A stretch of 64,000 bases of DNA from Mucilaginibacter psychrotolerans (GTDB taxonomy: Bacteria > Bacteroidota > Bacteroidia > Sphingobacteriales > Sphingobacteriaceae), in the NCBI RefSeq assembly GCF_004519315.1, contig NZ_SOZE01000007.1, positions 124,001 to 188,000 of the forward strand, given 5' to 3'. Shown here one piece after another: positions 44,724-53,523 of the stretch. Each line of letters starts with the position of its first letter. Within the stretch, counting starts at the first letter, position 1. The notes under the pieces are model-generated. The model ran no database searches, was not told the DNA's origin, and saw only the letters and a list, made by a program, of their open reading frames with translations. The position numbers and the translations under genes were made by a program.

Positions 44724-46127
44724 CTACTTAGTGTATCTATTAATAATATCCACAATCACTTTATTATCCTGCAACTGGGGCAGGTAATCAAATAGGATGA
44801 AATGCTTCTCCGGATCCGAAGTAAGGGCCATTTCCAAAAAGTTCAAAGCTTCGTTGTATTCGCCTTTGGCAAACAGGTAAGCCACCATGCGGTAGTAAAG
44901 TTCTGCTGCCTCCGGGTTGTTTTTGATTGCCGAGGAAATGACCTCTATAGCACTCGCCAGTCGTTTTTGCTCGTAAAGTATAGACGAGTAATCCAACCAG
45001 GCATCCACATCCAGCGGGTTCAGCTCCACTACCTTTTCATAGGCCGATTCTGCTTCGGGCAGGTGGCCAAGTTTATACTCCGCATCGGCAATGGCAAACC
45101 AGTAGTCGGCATTGGCAATGTCAAGATCCAACGCCTTTTTGTAAAAGTGCAGGGCCTCAAAATAGCGTTCCTCAAAATCCAATGTTACACCTATGCCAAA
45201 CCAGGCATCAGCCAGCTTAGGATCCATCTTAACCGATTTTTTATAGAACGAACGCGCCTCGTCCATTTGCTCCAGCTTTTCGTAGCACTCACCAATGGCG
45301 CAGTATGTATCGGCATTAGGTTGCTCGTACTCGAAAGTTTCGCGGTAAACATCTATCGCCTCTGCATATTTTTCCAGGTTCACCAGCGCATTGCCTTTGT
45401 TGAAATAGGCCGATGCAAAGCTGTCTTTGATAAGTATGGCGTAATCATAAGCGTCGATTGCTTTCTCAAACAGGCTCAGCTTGGTATAGGCGTTGCCCAA
45501 GTTGTACCATGCGGCGTAGCTGTACGGCTCGTTATCGATATATTGCTGATAAAACTGCACGCTCTCCTGCTGATTGTCCAGCACGTCGTAGCAAAAGGCG
45601 AGTTCGTACAGGGCATCCTGATTTTCCATATTCTGCTTAAGGCATAGCTTAAGGTAGGTAATGGCGGTATCGTAATCGCCCATGTTTTGGTAAACGTAGG
45701 CGATATGCAGTAGTATCTCGTCGGTTTCTTCGGCCAGGTCAAGCGCTTTTTCGTAGTTCTCCAATGCCTCGGTATTGCGTTCCATACTCTCGTACAGATT
45801 GCCGCGGATAATGTAAATATCGGCATCGCTCGCTTCCAGCATAGCGGCCTTGTCCAGTGCGGCAAACGCCTCTGTAGAGCGGTTAGTTACCACCAGCAGC
45901 TGCGCCTGTTTTATGAGAAAGACAGCCGCAAACGGGTGCTGATTGCGTGCATACTCTGATACCTGCAGGGCCTTAGCCGGATCGTTCTTTTCGATGTAGT
46001 AGTCGATAATGTTTTCAAAAGCCTGCGCATCAAAAAAGTACTGATCATGGTTGCGGATCATTTCCTCGTAGCGTTCTACCGAAAACTTTGGATCTTCGGT
46101 AAAACCAAATTCAAATTCTTCTTCCAT
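44724..46127 (-). CDS. Tetratricopeptide repeat protein
   Basis: A 467-residue protein made of about twelve TPR units after a short N-terminal region (canonical examples: AWYNLGNAYTKLSLFEKAIDAY, AYFNKGNALVNLEKYAEAIDVY). No signal peptide, membrane segment or enzyme domain is present, so it is a cytoplasmic scaffold. Partners are unknown. The 237 bases between it and the divergent ALDH gene hold one promoter element and nothing else evident. Confidence 0.88.
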   Translation of the reverse strand: MEEEFEFGFTEDPKFSVERYEEMIRNHDQYFFDAQAFENIIDYYIEKNDPAKALQVSEYARNQHPFAAVFLIKQAQLLVVTNRSTEAFAALDKAAMLEASDADIYIIRGNLYESMERNTEALENYEKALDLAEETDEILLHIAYVYQNMGDYDTAITYLKLCLKQNMENQDALYELAFCYDVLDNQQESVQFYQQYIDNEPYSYAAWYNLGNAYTKLSLFEKAIDAYDYAILIKDSFASAYFNKGNALVNLEKYAEAIDVYRETFEYEQPNADTYCAIGECYEKLEQMDEARSFYKKSVKMDPKLADAWFGIGVTLDFEERYFEALHFYKKALDLDIANADYWFAIADAEYKLGHLPEAESAYEKVVELNPLDVDAWLDYSSILYEQKRLASAIEVISSAIKNNPEAAELYYRMVAYLFAKGEYNEALNFLEMALTSDPEKHFILFDYLPQLQDNKVIVDIINRYTK

Positions 46128-46341
46128 TCAAGTTTATTTGCAGAACACACATCCCCTGGGAGGTCTTAATCCCGCAAGGCTTAAAACATGTGTTTAAATT
46201 ACAACAATAAGCAGCTTTAAAACAAATAAGTTTTCAACATACGCACATTCCCAACACCCACTCATACAAGTGCCTGATAATAAATAGGAAGCATTTGAGC
46301 GGGTGGGCCGGCGGGTTGATCTGATTTGCCCTAAAGATTTT

Positions 46342-46349
46342 TACCTTTG
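46342..46349 (+). promoter_or_regulatory. -7 promoter element of the ALDH7-type gene
   Basis: TACCTTTG matches TAnnTTTG, 15 bases before the ATG at 46365. It overlaps a TTG that would otherwise lengthen the protein, which favours the ATG. Confidence 0.5.
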
Positions 46350-46364
46350 ACAAAAGTAATAATT

Positions 46365-47906
46365 ATGAGCCTAATAATATCGGATATACTCCATCATTTA
46401 CATATAAATAACATAAATGAGGCATTTAGTACCGGCAGCAACTGGGGCAGCAGCCCTGATGCTGCAGTGAAAGACATCTTCTCGCCTACGGATGGCAAGA
46501 AGATAGCTTCAGTTAAAATGGCCACCGCTACGGATTATAACGCCGTTGTGGAAAGTGCGGCCAAAGCCTTCAAAACCTGGCGTACCATACCTGCGCCAAA
46601 GCGCGGAGAGATAGTAAGGCAGATAGGCGAGCAATTGCGCGTCAACAAAAAAGAGCTGGGTACATTGGTAAGCTACGAAATGGGCAAGAGCTTGCAAGAG
46701 GGTTACGGCGAAGTGCAGGAGATGATAGATATCTGCGATTTTGCCGTGGGGCTTAGCCGGCAGCTGTATGGCCTTACCATGCACAGCGAACGGCCAGAGC
46801 ACCGCATGTACGAGCAGTATCACCCGCTGGGAATCGTGGGCGTTATATCGGCCTTTAATTTCCCGGTAGCGGTTTGGAGCTGGAACGCTATGCTGGCCTG
46901 GGTTTGCGGCGACGTATGCATTTGGAAACCATCAGAAAAAACACCATTGACGGCCATTGCCTGCCAGCATATAGCACAAACCGTTTTTAAAGCAAATAAT
47001 ATCGAAGATGGCGTAAGCTGCCTGGTAATTGGCGACCGCGAAATTGGCGAGCTGATGGCCAACGATACCCGCGTGCCATTAGTATCGGCAACGGGCTCAA
47101 CCCGCATGGGCAAGGCCGTGAGCGCAGCCGTAGGCGCGCGTTTGGGCAAAAGCCTGCTGGAGCTTGGCGGCAACAACGCCATCATTATTACCGAAAATGC
47201 CGATTTGGACATGTCGCTCATCGGCGCAGTATTTGGTGCGGTGGGCACGGCGGGGCAGCGTTGCACCAGTACACGCAGGCTTATCATCCACGAGCATGTT
47301 TACGAAGCTTTTAAACAGAAACTGGTCAATGCCTATCAACAAATAAAAATTGGCGACCCGCTTAACGAGAACAACCACATGGGCCCGCTGATCGATCAGG
47401 ATGCGGTTACGTTGTATTTAGCATCGATAGAAAAATGCAAGGCCGAGGGCGGCAACTTCGTGGTAGAAGGCGGTAAACTGGACGGCGATGCGTACTCGTC
47501 TGGTTGTTATGTAAAGCCTTGCATTGCCGAGGTGGAGAACCATTACCAGATTGTGCAGCACGAAACCTTTGCCCCTATATTGTACCTCATCAAATTCAAA
47601 ACCATCGAAGAAGCGATAGAATTGCAGAACGGCGTCCCGCAAGGCCTATCATCCGCTATCATGACACAAAACCTGCGCGAGGCAGAAACATTTTTGTCTT
47701 ACGCGGGTTCTGACTGCGGCATTGCCAACGTAAATATCGGCACATCCGGCGCAGAAATAGGCGGCGCGTTCGGCGGGGAAAAAGAAACCGGCGGTGGCCG
47801 CGAATCGGGTTCGGATGCCTGGAAAGTGTACATGAGGCGCCAAACCAATACTATTAACTATTCAAAAACGTTGCCTTTAGCACAAGGCATCAAATTCGAC
47901 CTTTAA
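46365..47906 (+). CDS. Aldehyde dehydrogenase, ALDH7 (antiquitin/aminoadipate semialdehyde) type
   Basis: A 513-residue NAD-dependent dehydrogenase. SAFNFPVAVWSWN and GSTRMGKAV are in the cofactor domain, the general base Glu is in LELGGNNAIII, and the catalytic Cys is in GTAGQRCTSTRRL. The similarity to antiquitin (SDCGIANVNIGTSGAEIGGAFGGEKETGGGRESG) suggests oxidation of alpha-aminoadipic semialdehyde in lysine breakdown. It is probably co-transcribed with the subtilase 22 bases downstream, although no functional link is evident. Confidence 0.9.
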   Translation: MSLIISDILHHLHINNINEAFSTGSNWGSSPDAAVKDIFSPTDGKKIASVKMATATDYNAVVESAAKAFKTWRTIPAPKRGEIVRQIGEQLRVNKKELGTLVSYEMGKSLQEGYGEVQEMIDICDFAVGLSRQLYGLTMHSERPEHRMYEQYHPLGIVGVISAFNFPVAVWSWNAMLAWVCGDVCIWKPSEKTPLTAIACQHIAQTVFKANNIEDGVSCLVIGDREIGELMANDTRVPLVSATGSTRMGKAVSAAVGARLGKSLLELGGNNAIIITENADLDMSLIGAVFGAVGTAGQRCTSTRRLIIHEHVYEAFKQKLVNAYQQIKIGDPLNENNHMGPLIDQDAVTLYLASIEKCKAEGGNFVVEGGKLDGDAYSSGCYVKPCIAEVENHYQIVQHETFAPILYLIKFKTIEEAIELQNGVPQGLSSAIMTQNLREAETFLSYAGSDCGIANVNIGTSGAEIGGAFGGEKETGGGRESGSDAWKVYMRRQTNTINYSKTLPLAQGIKFDL

Positions 47907-47928
47907 CATTTAATCCCTGTATAGATCT

Positions 47929-49566
47929 ATGCACAAATTTGGCAGATTATTCTCCGGCGCGGTATTGTGCGGCGCACTCTTAAGCAATTTTAGCGGCTTT
48001 GCCCAGGTATCCGCTCCCGAACCGCCAAAAGCCTGGCACCTGATGGACCTGAAGACCGACGGATTTTTCGGTATCAGCGCCAAGCAAGCTTACCTGTTTG
48101 TGGCCGGCAAAAAAAGCAAGCAAGTGGTAGTAGCCACCATAGATAGCGGTATTGATACCGCGCAAGCCGACCTGAAACCCGTGCTTTGGACCAATACCAA
48201 AGAAATTCCCGGCAACGGCATAGATGACGACCACAACGGCTATGTAGACGATATACATGGCTGGAACTTTTTGGGCGGCCCCGGCGGCAAGTGCGATTTT
48301 ACCGAAACTACCGAGGAAGTGCGCGAGTACAACCGACTGAAAGAAAAGTATGACAAATTGGTGAGCGCACCTGCGGGCAGTGAAAAAGACTTTGCCTACT
48401 GGGAGAAAGTGAAACTTACCTACGAAACCACGGTAAAGAAATCTAAAGACGAGATTGAGCAGCTGCAGCCTGCTATGAACGCGCTGATGGCTACCAGCGG
48501 CTATATTAAACGTGCACTGGGCTTAAAACCGGACGCGTCTTTTACTGTGAAAGACCTTCCAAGAATCAAAACCACTAACGATACCATTACCCAAAGCAAA
48601 TATGTTTGGCAATCGGTTTTTGATCAGGAGGGCGGCGGTGCTACCAATGCCAAGATCATAACTGATCTGAGCGAGTACCTGGCCAAACTAAATAACGATG
48701 TTAATCCTGATTTGGATGCCCGTAAACGCATTGTAGGCGATGACCCCAACGTGCAGGATGGCAAGCCCTACGGCAGCAACATCCTTAAATTTGCCGATGC
48801 ATCGCACGGTACGGGCGTAGCAGGCCTGATAGCCGCTGTGCGCAACAATGGCTATGGCCTTAACGGCGTGGCCGATAACGTGCGCATCATGGCCATTAAA
48901 GCCGTACCCAATGGCGACGAGTATGATAAGGATATAGCCAACGCCATCCGCTACGCGACAGATAACGGTGCAAAAATCATTAACATGAGCTTCGGCAAAA
49001 AGCTGTCGCCGCATAAAGATTGGGTTGATGCTGCCATCAAATATGCCGCATCTAAGGATGTGCTGCTGATACAGGCATCTGGCAATGATAATCTGGATAT
49101 GGATGCCACCCCCGAGTACCCTAACGATATTTTTGCCGATGGCACGGGTACCGATGCGGATAATCTGATAAGCGTTGGTGCATCTTCGGCTAAATTTGAT
49201 GAGAACCTTGCAGGCAGCTTCAGCAATTACGGCCAACGCAATGTGGATGTATTTGCGCCTGGCGTAAAAGTTACTTCAGTTGATACCGATGCTGAATTCA
49301 ACACTGCAGATGGTACCAGCTTTGCCTCGCCTATCACCGCCGGCATTGCAGCATTGGTTTTAGAGTATTACCCAAGCCTAAGTGCAAAACAATTGAAACA
49401 GGTACTGCTGGAATCGGCAACGCCTCTAACCGGCACCATGGTGCTTAAACCGGGCACTAAAAATAAAGTAGCTTTTACTACTCTATCCAAAACCGGCGGC
49501 ATCGTAAACGCTTACAGGGCATTGCTTGCAGCATCAAAATTAAAAGGCGAAAGAGTGGCGATATAA
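47929..49566 (+). CDS. S8 (subtilisin-like) serine peptidase
   Basis: A 545-residue exported protease (signal peptide to about residue 25). The triad is D72 in ATIDSGID, H293 in SHGTGVAGL and S464 in GTSFASPIT, with N386 in SGNDN for the oxyanion hole. The spacing from D to H is about 220 residues instead of 35-50: an inserted helical segment with LKEKYDKLVSAPAG and KDEIEQLQPAMNALMA lies between them. Similar inserted subtilases occur in Bacteroidota. Confidence 0.92.
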   Translation: MHKFGRLFSGAVLCGALLSNFSGFAQVSAPEPPKAWHLMDLKTDGFFGISAKQAYLFVAGKKSKQVVVATIDSGIDTAQADLKPVLWTNTKEIPGNGIDDDHNGYVDDIHGWNFLGGPGGKCDFTETTEEVREYNRLKEKYDKLVSAPAGSEKDFAYWEKVKLTYETTVKKSKDEIEQLQPAMNALMATSGYIKRALGLKPDASFTVKDLPRIKTTNDTITQSKYVWQSVFDQEGGGATNAKIITDLSEYLAKLNNDVNPDLDARKRIVGDDPNVQDGKPYGSNILKFADASHGTGVAGLIAAVRNNGYGLNGVADNVRIMAIKAVPNGDEYDKDIANAIRYATDNGAKIINMSFGKKLSPHKDWVDAAIKYAASKDVLLIQASGNDNLDMDATPEYPNDIFADGTGTDADNLISVGASSAKFDENLAGSFSNYGQRNVDVFAPGVKVTSVDTDAEFNTADGTSFASPITAGIAALVLEYYPSLSAKQLKQVLLESATPLTGTMVLKPGTKNKVAFTTLSKTGGIVNAYRALLAASKLKGERVAI

Positions 49567-49605
49567 CCCAATGGTTGCATGCTAGCACAAATTGCAATAA
49601 ACATA

Positions 49606-49646
49606 ATGCAGAAAGCCGGCCCTTATTGGAGGTCGGCTTTCTGCAT
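49606..49646. terminator. 15-bp hairpin after the subtilase gene
   Basis: ATGCAGAAAGCCGGC and GTCGGCTTTCTGCAT (one mismatch) form a 15-base stem around an 11-base loop. It sits between convergent genes. Confidence 0.65.
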
Positions 49647-49705
49647 ATATATGCTTTTGCGGTAGTTAGAAAACCTGTAACAGCTATGGCATTATCGCCG
49701 TGCAA

Positions 49706-50491
49706 TTATACCCCCGGCAGCTTCACCCCTGCTTCGGCTAGACCTATTACAATGCGCTCCTGCAACTCTATTTTGGTGGCCAGGAAGTTGGCCGGCTCTA
49801 CCCAAACATTTATGGTAAATCTTACGCCATCAATTTCCAGGGCAACCACGCCTACGCGCGTTGCTGGTTCTGGCAAAATGGCGGGAATGGTTTTTATAGC
49901 ATCATTAATAATCTGCTTAACTTGTGTTACATTGGCTGCGTAGCCCAGTTTTATTTCAAAATCAAGGCGACGTTTACCTTCGCGGGTAACATTTACGATT
50001 ACCTCATTAAACAGCTTACCATTGGGGATGATAACCGTTTTATTATCTGCTGTAAGCAACACGGTGTAAAATATCTGTATAGAGGTTACCTTCCCGTCCT
50101 GGCCCTGTGCAACTATGCTGTCATCGATCTCAAAAGGTTTCAGCATCAGTATCAATACCCCTCCCGCAAAATTTTGAAGCGTACCCGATAGCGCCAAACC
50201 AGCGGCAACACCAAAAGCACCGATGATGGTGCTCATGAAGGTCAGTTGAAATCCGATGAGGTTTAATACCGTGAAAATAAGGGCCGAATAAAGCGCGGTG
50301 ACAGTAAGGCTTAAGAAAAAAGGCTGTAAGGAAGAGTGAACGCCGGTAGCATGGATATGCCTGGTAATGCGCGAACGGAAAATCCTGATGAACCAAAGGC
50401 CGACAAAGAACAGAAACAAACCGAAAACAACCTTCGGCCCGTTATCAACCGCCCAAACATGAAATTTATGATAGAATTCTTTTAGCTCCAT
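49706..50491 (-). CDS. MscS family mechanosensitive channel
   Basis: A 261-residue small MscS channel. Three membrane helices span residues 18-105; the pore-lining TM3 reads GAFGVAAGLALSGTLQNFAGG, typical of MscS, followed by the beta domain (FEIDDSIVAQGQDGKVTSIQ) and the C-terminal alpha/beta domain. It releases solutes when the inner membrane is stretched. It is a single gene. Confidence 0.93.
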   Translation of the reverse strand: MELKEFYHKFHVWAVDNGPKVVFGLFLFFVGLWFIRIFRSRITRHIHATGVHSSLQPFFLSLTVTALYSALIFTVLNLIGFQLTFMSTIIGAFGVAAGLALSGTLQNFAGGVLILMLKPFEIDDSIVAQGQDGKVTSIQIFYTVLLTADNKTVIIPNGKLFNEVIVNVTREGKRRLDFEIKLGYAANVTQVKQIINDAIKTIPAILPEPATRVGVVALEIDGVRFTINVWVEPANFLATKIELQERIVIGLAEAGVKLPGV

Positions 50492-50781
50492 AGACAGGGG
50501 CCGAAATTAAGGATTTTTTGCTGATTAGCTATATATCGCCACGAACAGCTCCGGGCCTTTAAACAGCACCCACTCTACTATGCGGCTGTGTATTTGTGTT
50601 TTTTTAGATTTTAGATTTTTCATAGTACTATGCCTTATTCAAACGCTGTGCCTAAAACCTCGAATAATAATATAGTTACGAAAATTTCACATACAGCGAT
50701 TTCTGAAAGGCCAAACACCTTAAACCTACTGCCCTACCCATTTATGGGGGGCAATTGGACCGTACAGAAAATTGTGCAAAT
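50492..50781. other. Intergenic space with no evident gene
   Basis: Between the MscS start and the groEL terminator no convincing reading frame, RNA or repeat was seen. A fragment reading CAGGGGGGTTAGGGGGC, similar to the right arm of the element at 10473-10606, lies just outside it at 50867-50881. Confidence 0.4.
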
Positions 50782-50815
50782 AAAAACCCTGTCTGCAAAA
50801 ACAGACAGGGTTTTT
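50782..50815 (-). terminator. Rho-independent terminator of groESL
   Basis: AAAAACCCTGTCTG, a CAAAAA loop and CAGACAGGGTTTTT form a perfect 14-base stem. On the groEL strand it ends in a run of T residues about 70 bases past the stop. Confidence 0.8.
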
Positions 50816-50883
50816 AAAATTCTATTCCCTCTTTGCGCCGTCGCTAAAGCTATTGCGACACGCTACAGGGGGGTTAGGGGGCA

Positions 50884-52521
50884 TTACATCATGCCGCCCA
50901 TGCCGCCGCCGCCCATAGGTGGCATGCCGCCGCCTTTTTCGTCTTCCGGATCGTCGGCTAACACACACTCTGTGGTTAACAACATCGATGCGATAGACGC
51001 AGCGTTCTCTAATGCTACACGGCTTACTTTAGTTGGGTCGATAACACCGGCACCAATTAAGTTTTCGTAAACATCGGTGCGTGCGTTGTAACCGAAATCG
51101 GCTGTACCCTCTTTAACTTTTTGCACTACTATAGAACCTTCGATACCAGAGTTCTGGCAAATTTGGCGAAGCGGTTCTTCAATAGCACGACGGATGATCT
51201 GGATACCCGTGTTCTCATCCTCGTTGGCACCTTTAAGTTCGGCCAAAGCAGCAATTGCACGAATGAATGCAACACCACCACCTGCAACGATACCTTCTTC
51301 TACAGCCGCACGGGTTGCATGTAAAGCATCGTCTACACGGTCTTTCTTCTCTTTCATCTCTACTTCAGAAGCAGCACCGATGTAAAGAACAGCAACACCG
51401 CCGCTTAATTTTGCTAAACGCTCCTGCAGTTTTTCTTTATCGTAATCAGAAGTTGTGGTTTCTATCTGCGCACGTATTTCGTTTACACGGCCCTTGATCA
51501 AATCAGAATCGCCGGCACCGTTTACGATAGTTGTATTGTCTTTATCTACAGAAATCCTTTCGGCCTGACCAAGCATGCTCAGGTCAGCGCTTTCCAGTTT
51601 GTAGCCCCTTTCTTCAGAGATAACGGTACCACCTGTCAATACGGCGATATCTTCTAACATTGCCTTACGGCGATCGCCAAAGCCCGGTGCTTTTACAGCA
51701 GCAACTTTCAGCGAGCCACGGATTTTGTTCACCACCAAAGTAGCCAGTGCTTCGCCATCAAGGTCTTCAGCAATAATTAACAATGGTTTGCCTGTTTGTA
51801 CTTGTTTCTCCAGGATAGGCAGAATCTCTTTCATCGAAGAGATTTTTTTATCGTAGATAAGAATGTATGGATTATCTAACTCAACTTCCATTTTTTCGGA
51901 GTTGGTTACAAAGTAAGGAGAAAGGTAACCACGATCGAACTGCATACCTTCTACGGTTTTCACTTCAGTTTCGGTACCTTTTGCTTCTTCAACGGTGATA
52001 ACACCGCTTGTGCCTACTTTTTTCATCGCATCAGCAATCATCTCGCCAATAACTTCGTCGTTATTTGCAGAGATTGAAGCCACTTGCTTGATTTTGCCGA
52101 AATCGTCGCCAACATCTTGTTTCTGAGCTTTCAGGTCGGCAACAACAGCTGCAACAGCTTTGTCGATACCACGTTTCAGATCCATTGGGTTAGCGCCGGC
52201 TGCAACGTTTTTAATACCTGCAGTTACGATAGCCTGGGCCAAAACGGTAGCAGTTGTAGTACCATCACCTGCAATATCAGCAGTTTTAGAAGCTACTTCT
52301 TTAACCATTTGCGCACCCATGTTTTCAATAGGGTCTTTCAACTCGATTTCTTTAGCCACGGTTACACCATCTTTGGTGATAGCCGGAGAACCGAATTTCT
52401 TATCGATGATTACGTGACGGCCTTTAGGGCCTAATGTTACTTTAACTGCATTAGCCAGTATATCAACACCGCGTTTTAAAGCGTCGCGTGCCTCAACATT
52501 ATATTTAACTTGTTTTGCCAT
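50884..52521 (-). CDS. groL: Chaperonin GroEL
   Basis: A 545-residue 60-kDa chaperonin that folds proteins in an ATP-driven double ring with GroES. The family motifs are complete: [46 protein letters not shown] (residues about 403-414), and the Gly-Met-rich tail [16 protein letters not shown]. Sequence and length are ordinary. It follows groES by 115 bases on the same strand. Confidence 0.98.
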   Translation of the reverse strand: MAKQVKYNVEARDALKRGVDILANAVKVTLGPKGRHVIIDKKFGSPAITKDGVTVAKEIELKDPIENMGAQMVKEVASKTADIAGDGTTTATVLAQAIVTAGIKNVAAGANPMDLKRGIDKAVAAVVADLKAQKQDVGDDFGKIKQVASISANNDEVIGEMIADAMKKVGTSGVITVEEAKGTETEVKTVEGMQFDRGYLSPYFVTNSEKMEVELDNPYILIYDKKISSMKEILPILEKQVQTGKPLLIIAEDLDGEALATLVVNKIRGSLKVAAVKAPGFGDRRKAMLEDIAVLTGGTVISEERGYKLESADLSMLGQAERISVDKDNTTIVNGAGDSDLIKGRVNEIRAQIETTTSDYDKEKLQERLAKLSGGVAVLYIGAASEVEMKEKKDRVDDALHATRAAVEEGIVAGGGVAFIRAIAALAELKGANEDENTGIQIIRRAIEEPLRQICQNSGIEGSIVVQKVKEGTADFGYNARTDVYENLIGAGVIDPTKVSRVALENAASIASMLLTTECVLADDPEDEKGGGMPPMGGGGMGGMM

Positions 52522-52636
52522 TATTTTAATTTTTGAATGATTTGATTTTTAGTTAGAAGAATTAGAAAAGTTGTAAGAGTTAGAAAAGTTGATGTTACTG
52601 ATTTTAACTTTTAAAACGTTTTTAACCTTTTACAAC

Positions 52637-52933
52637 TTAATTAAATACCGCGTAAATATCAGATTCGCGCATAATCAGGTACTCTTTACCGTCAACTGTA
52701 ACTTCGGTACCGGCGTATTTGCCGTATAGGATCTCATCACCAACTTTAACGGACATTGGGATTAACGTGCCAGACAAGTCGGCATATTTACCGGGGCCAA
52801 CAGCAACTACAGTGCCTTTTTGTGGTTTTTCCTGAGCTGTTTCGGGTACGTAGATGCCCGACGCAGTTTTAGTTTCGGCAGCAGCGGCTTGTACAACCAC
52901 CCTGTCTGCACTTGGTTTAATGTTTAATGACAT
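52637..52933 (-). CDS. groS: Co-chaperonin GroES
   Basis: A 98-residue GroES. The mobile-loop region is ETKTASGIYVPETAQEKPQKG (20-40) and the C-terminal strand is EYLIMRESDIYAVF. It precedes groEL. No CIRCE inverted repeat was found in the upstream 220 bases, so heat regulation is not through a visible HrcA site. The space to groEL contains a 9-base dyad AAGTTGTAA/TTACAACTT (52568-52576/52630-52638) whose function is unknown. Confidence 0.97.
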   Translation of the reverse strand: MSLNIKPSADRVVVQAAAAETKTASGIYVPETAQEKPQKGTVVAVGPGKYADLSGTLIPMSVKVGDEILYGKYAGTEVTVDGKEYLIMRESDIYAVFN

Positions 52934-53108
52934 AGTAATACTATTTGTTGAAATTATAATTTTAAGTTTTCACTGATGGTTTTCACATCAATTATGCCAA
53001 TGCGGCCTTTCCTGTTTTATTGTCAGATTTATGTTGGTCGCTCTGCCTACCGTAACACTGGTTTAACATGGGGGTGTCATCGTGTCAGCCCCGTAATTAG
53101 CCAAAAAA

Positions 53109-53131
53109 GGCCCTGGAAAAAATCCAGGGCC
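53109..53131 (-). terminator. Rho-independent terminator after secG
   Basis: GGCCCTGG, an AAAAAAT loop and CCAGGGCC make an 8-base G+C-rich stem. On the minus strand it is followed by TTTTTTGG, a good U-run, 24 bases past the secG stop. Confidence 0.8.
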
Positions 53132-53154
53132 TCCTGATAATATCTTGGTTAATA

Positions 53155-53511
53155 TTACGGTTTCTTAGTGCCAGCTGGTGCAGTTGGGCCGATCGGCAAA
53201 ACCTGTTGCTGTGGTGCAGAAGTAGCCGGTTTTGACATTTTTTGGATTTGCTCTTTAGTAAGGCCCTGATCCTGCGATTTTTGAACGCCACCCTTTACAG
53301 ATACGTTGATAACAAGCGCAAGCACCATAATGCTGATAGCCAATGCCCAGGTACCTTTCTCCAAAAAGTCGCCGGTTTTTTGCACGCCCATCAATTGAGA
53401 AGAGCCTGCGAAATTTGATGACAAGCCACCGCCTTTAGGGTTCTGTATCAATACGATAAGGCCCAAAAGCACGCATATAATAATGGTGAGGATAATTAAG
53501 AATAAGTACAT
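53155..53511 (-). CDS. secG: Preprotein translocase subunit SecG
   Basis: A 118-residue inner-membrane protein with two helices (residues 2-22 and 53-72) and the SecG motif LIVLIQNPKGGGLSSNFAGSSQLMGVQKTGDFLEKGTWALA. It is a SecYEG accessory. The C-terminal tail is rich in Pro, Gln and Ala. It is the last gene of the sigma-54 activator-lptE-unknown-secG operon, 12 bases after its neighbour. Confidence 0.93.
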   Translation of the reverse strand: MYLFLIILTIIICVLLGLIVLIQNPKGGGLSSNFAGSSQLMGVQKTGDFLEKGTWALAISIMVLALVINVSVKGGVQKSQDQGLTKEQIQKMSKPATSAPQQQVLPIGPTAPAGTKKP

Positions 53512-53523
53512 TTGTTTTATTTA

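Noticed and set aside
52934..53100. CIRCE/HrcA operator upstream of groES
   Set aside because: No TTAGCACTC-N9-GAGTGCTAA sequence was found. A direct repeat TGTCA-TCG-TGTCA at 53075-53087 is not an inverted repeat.
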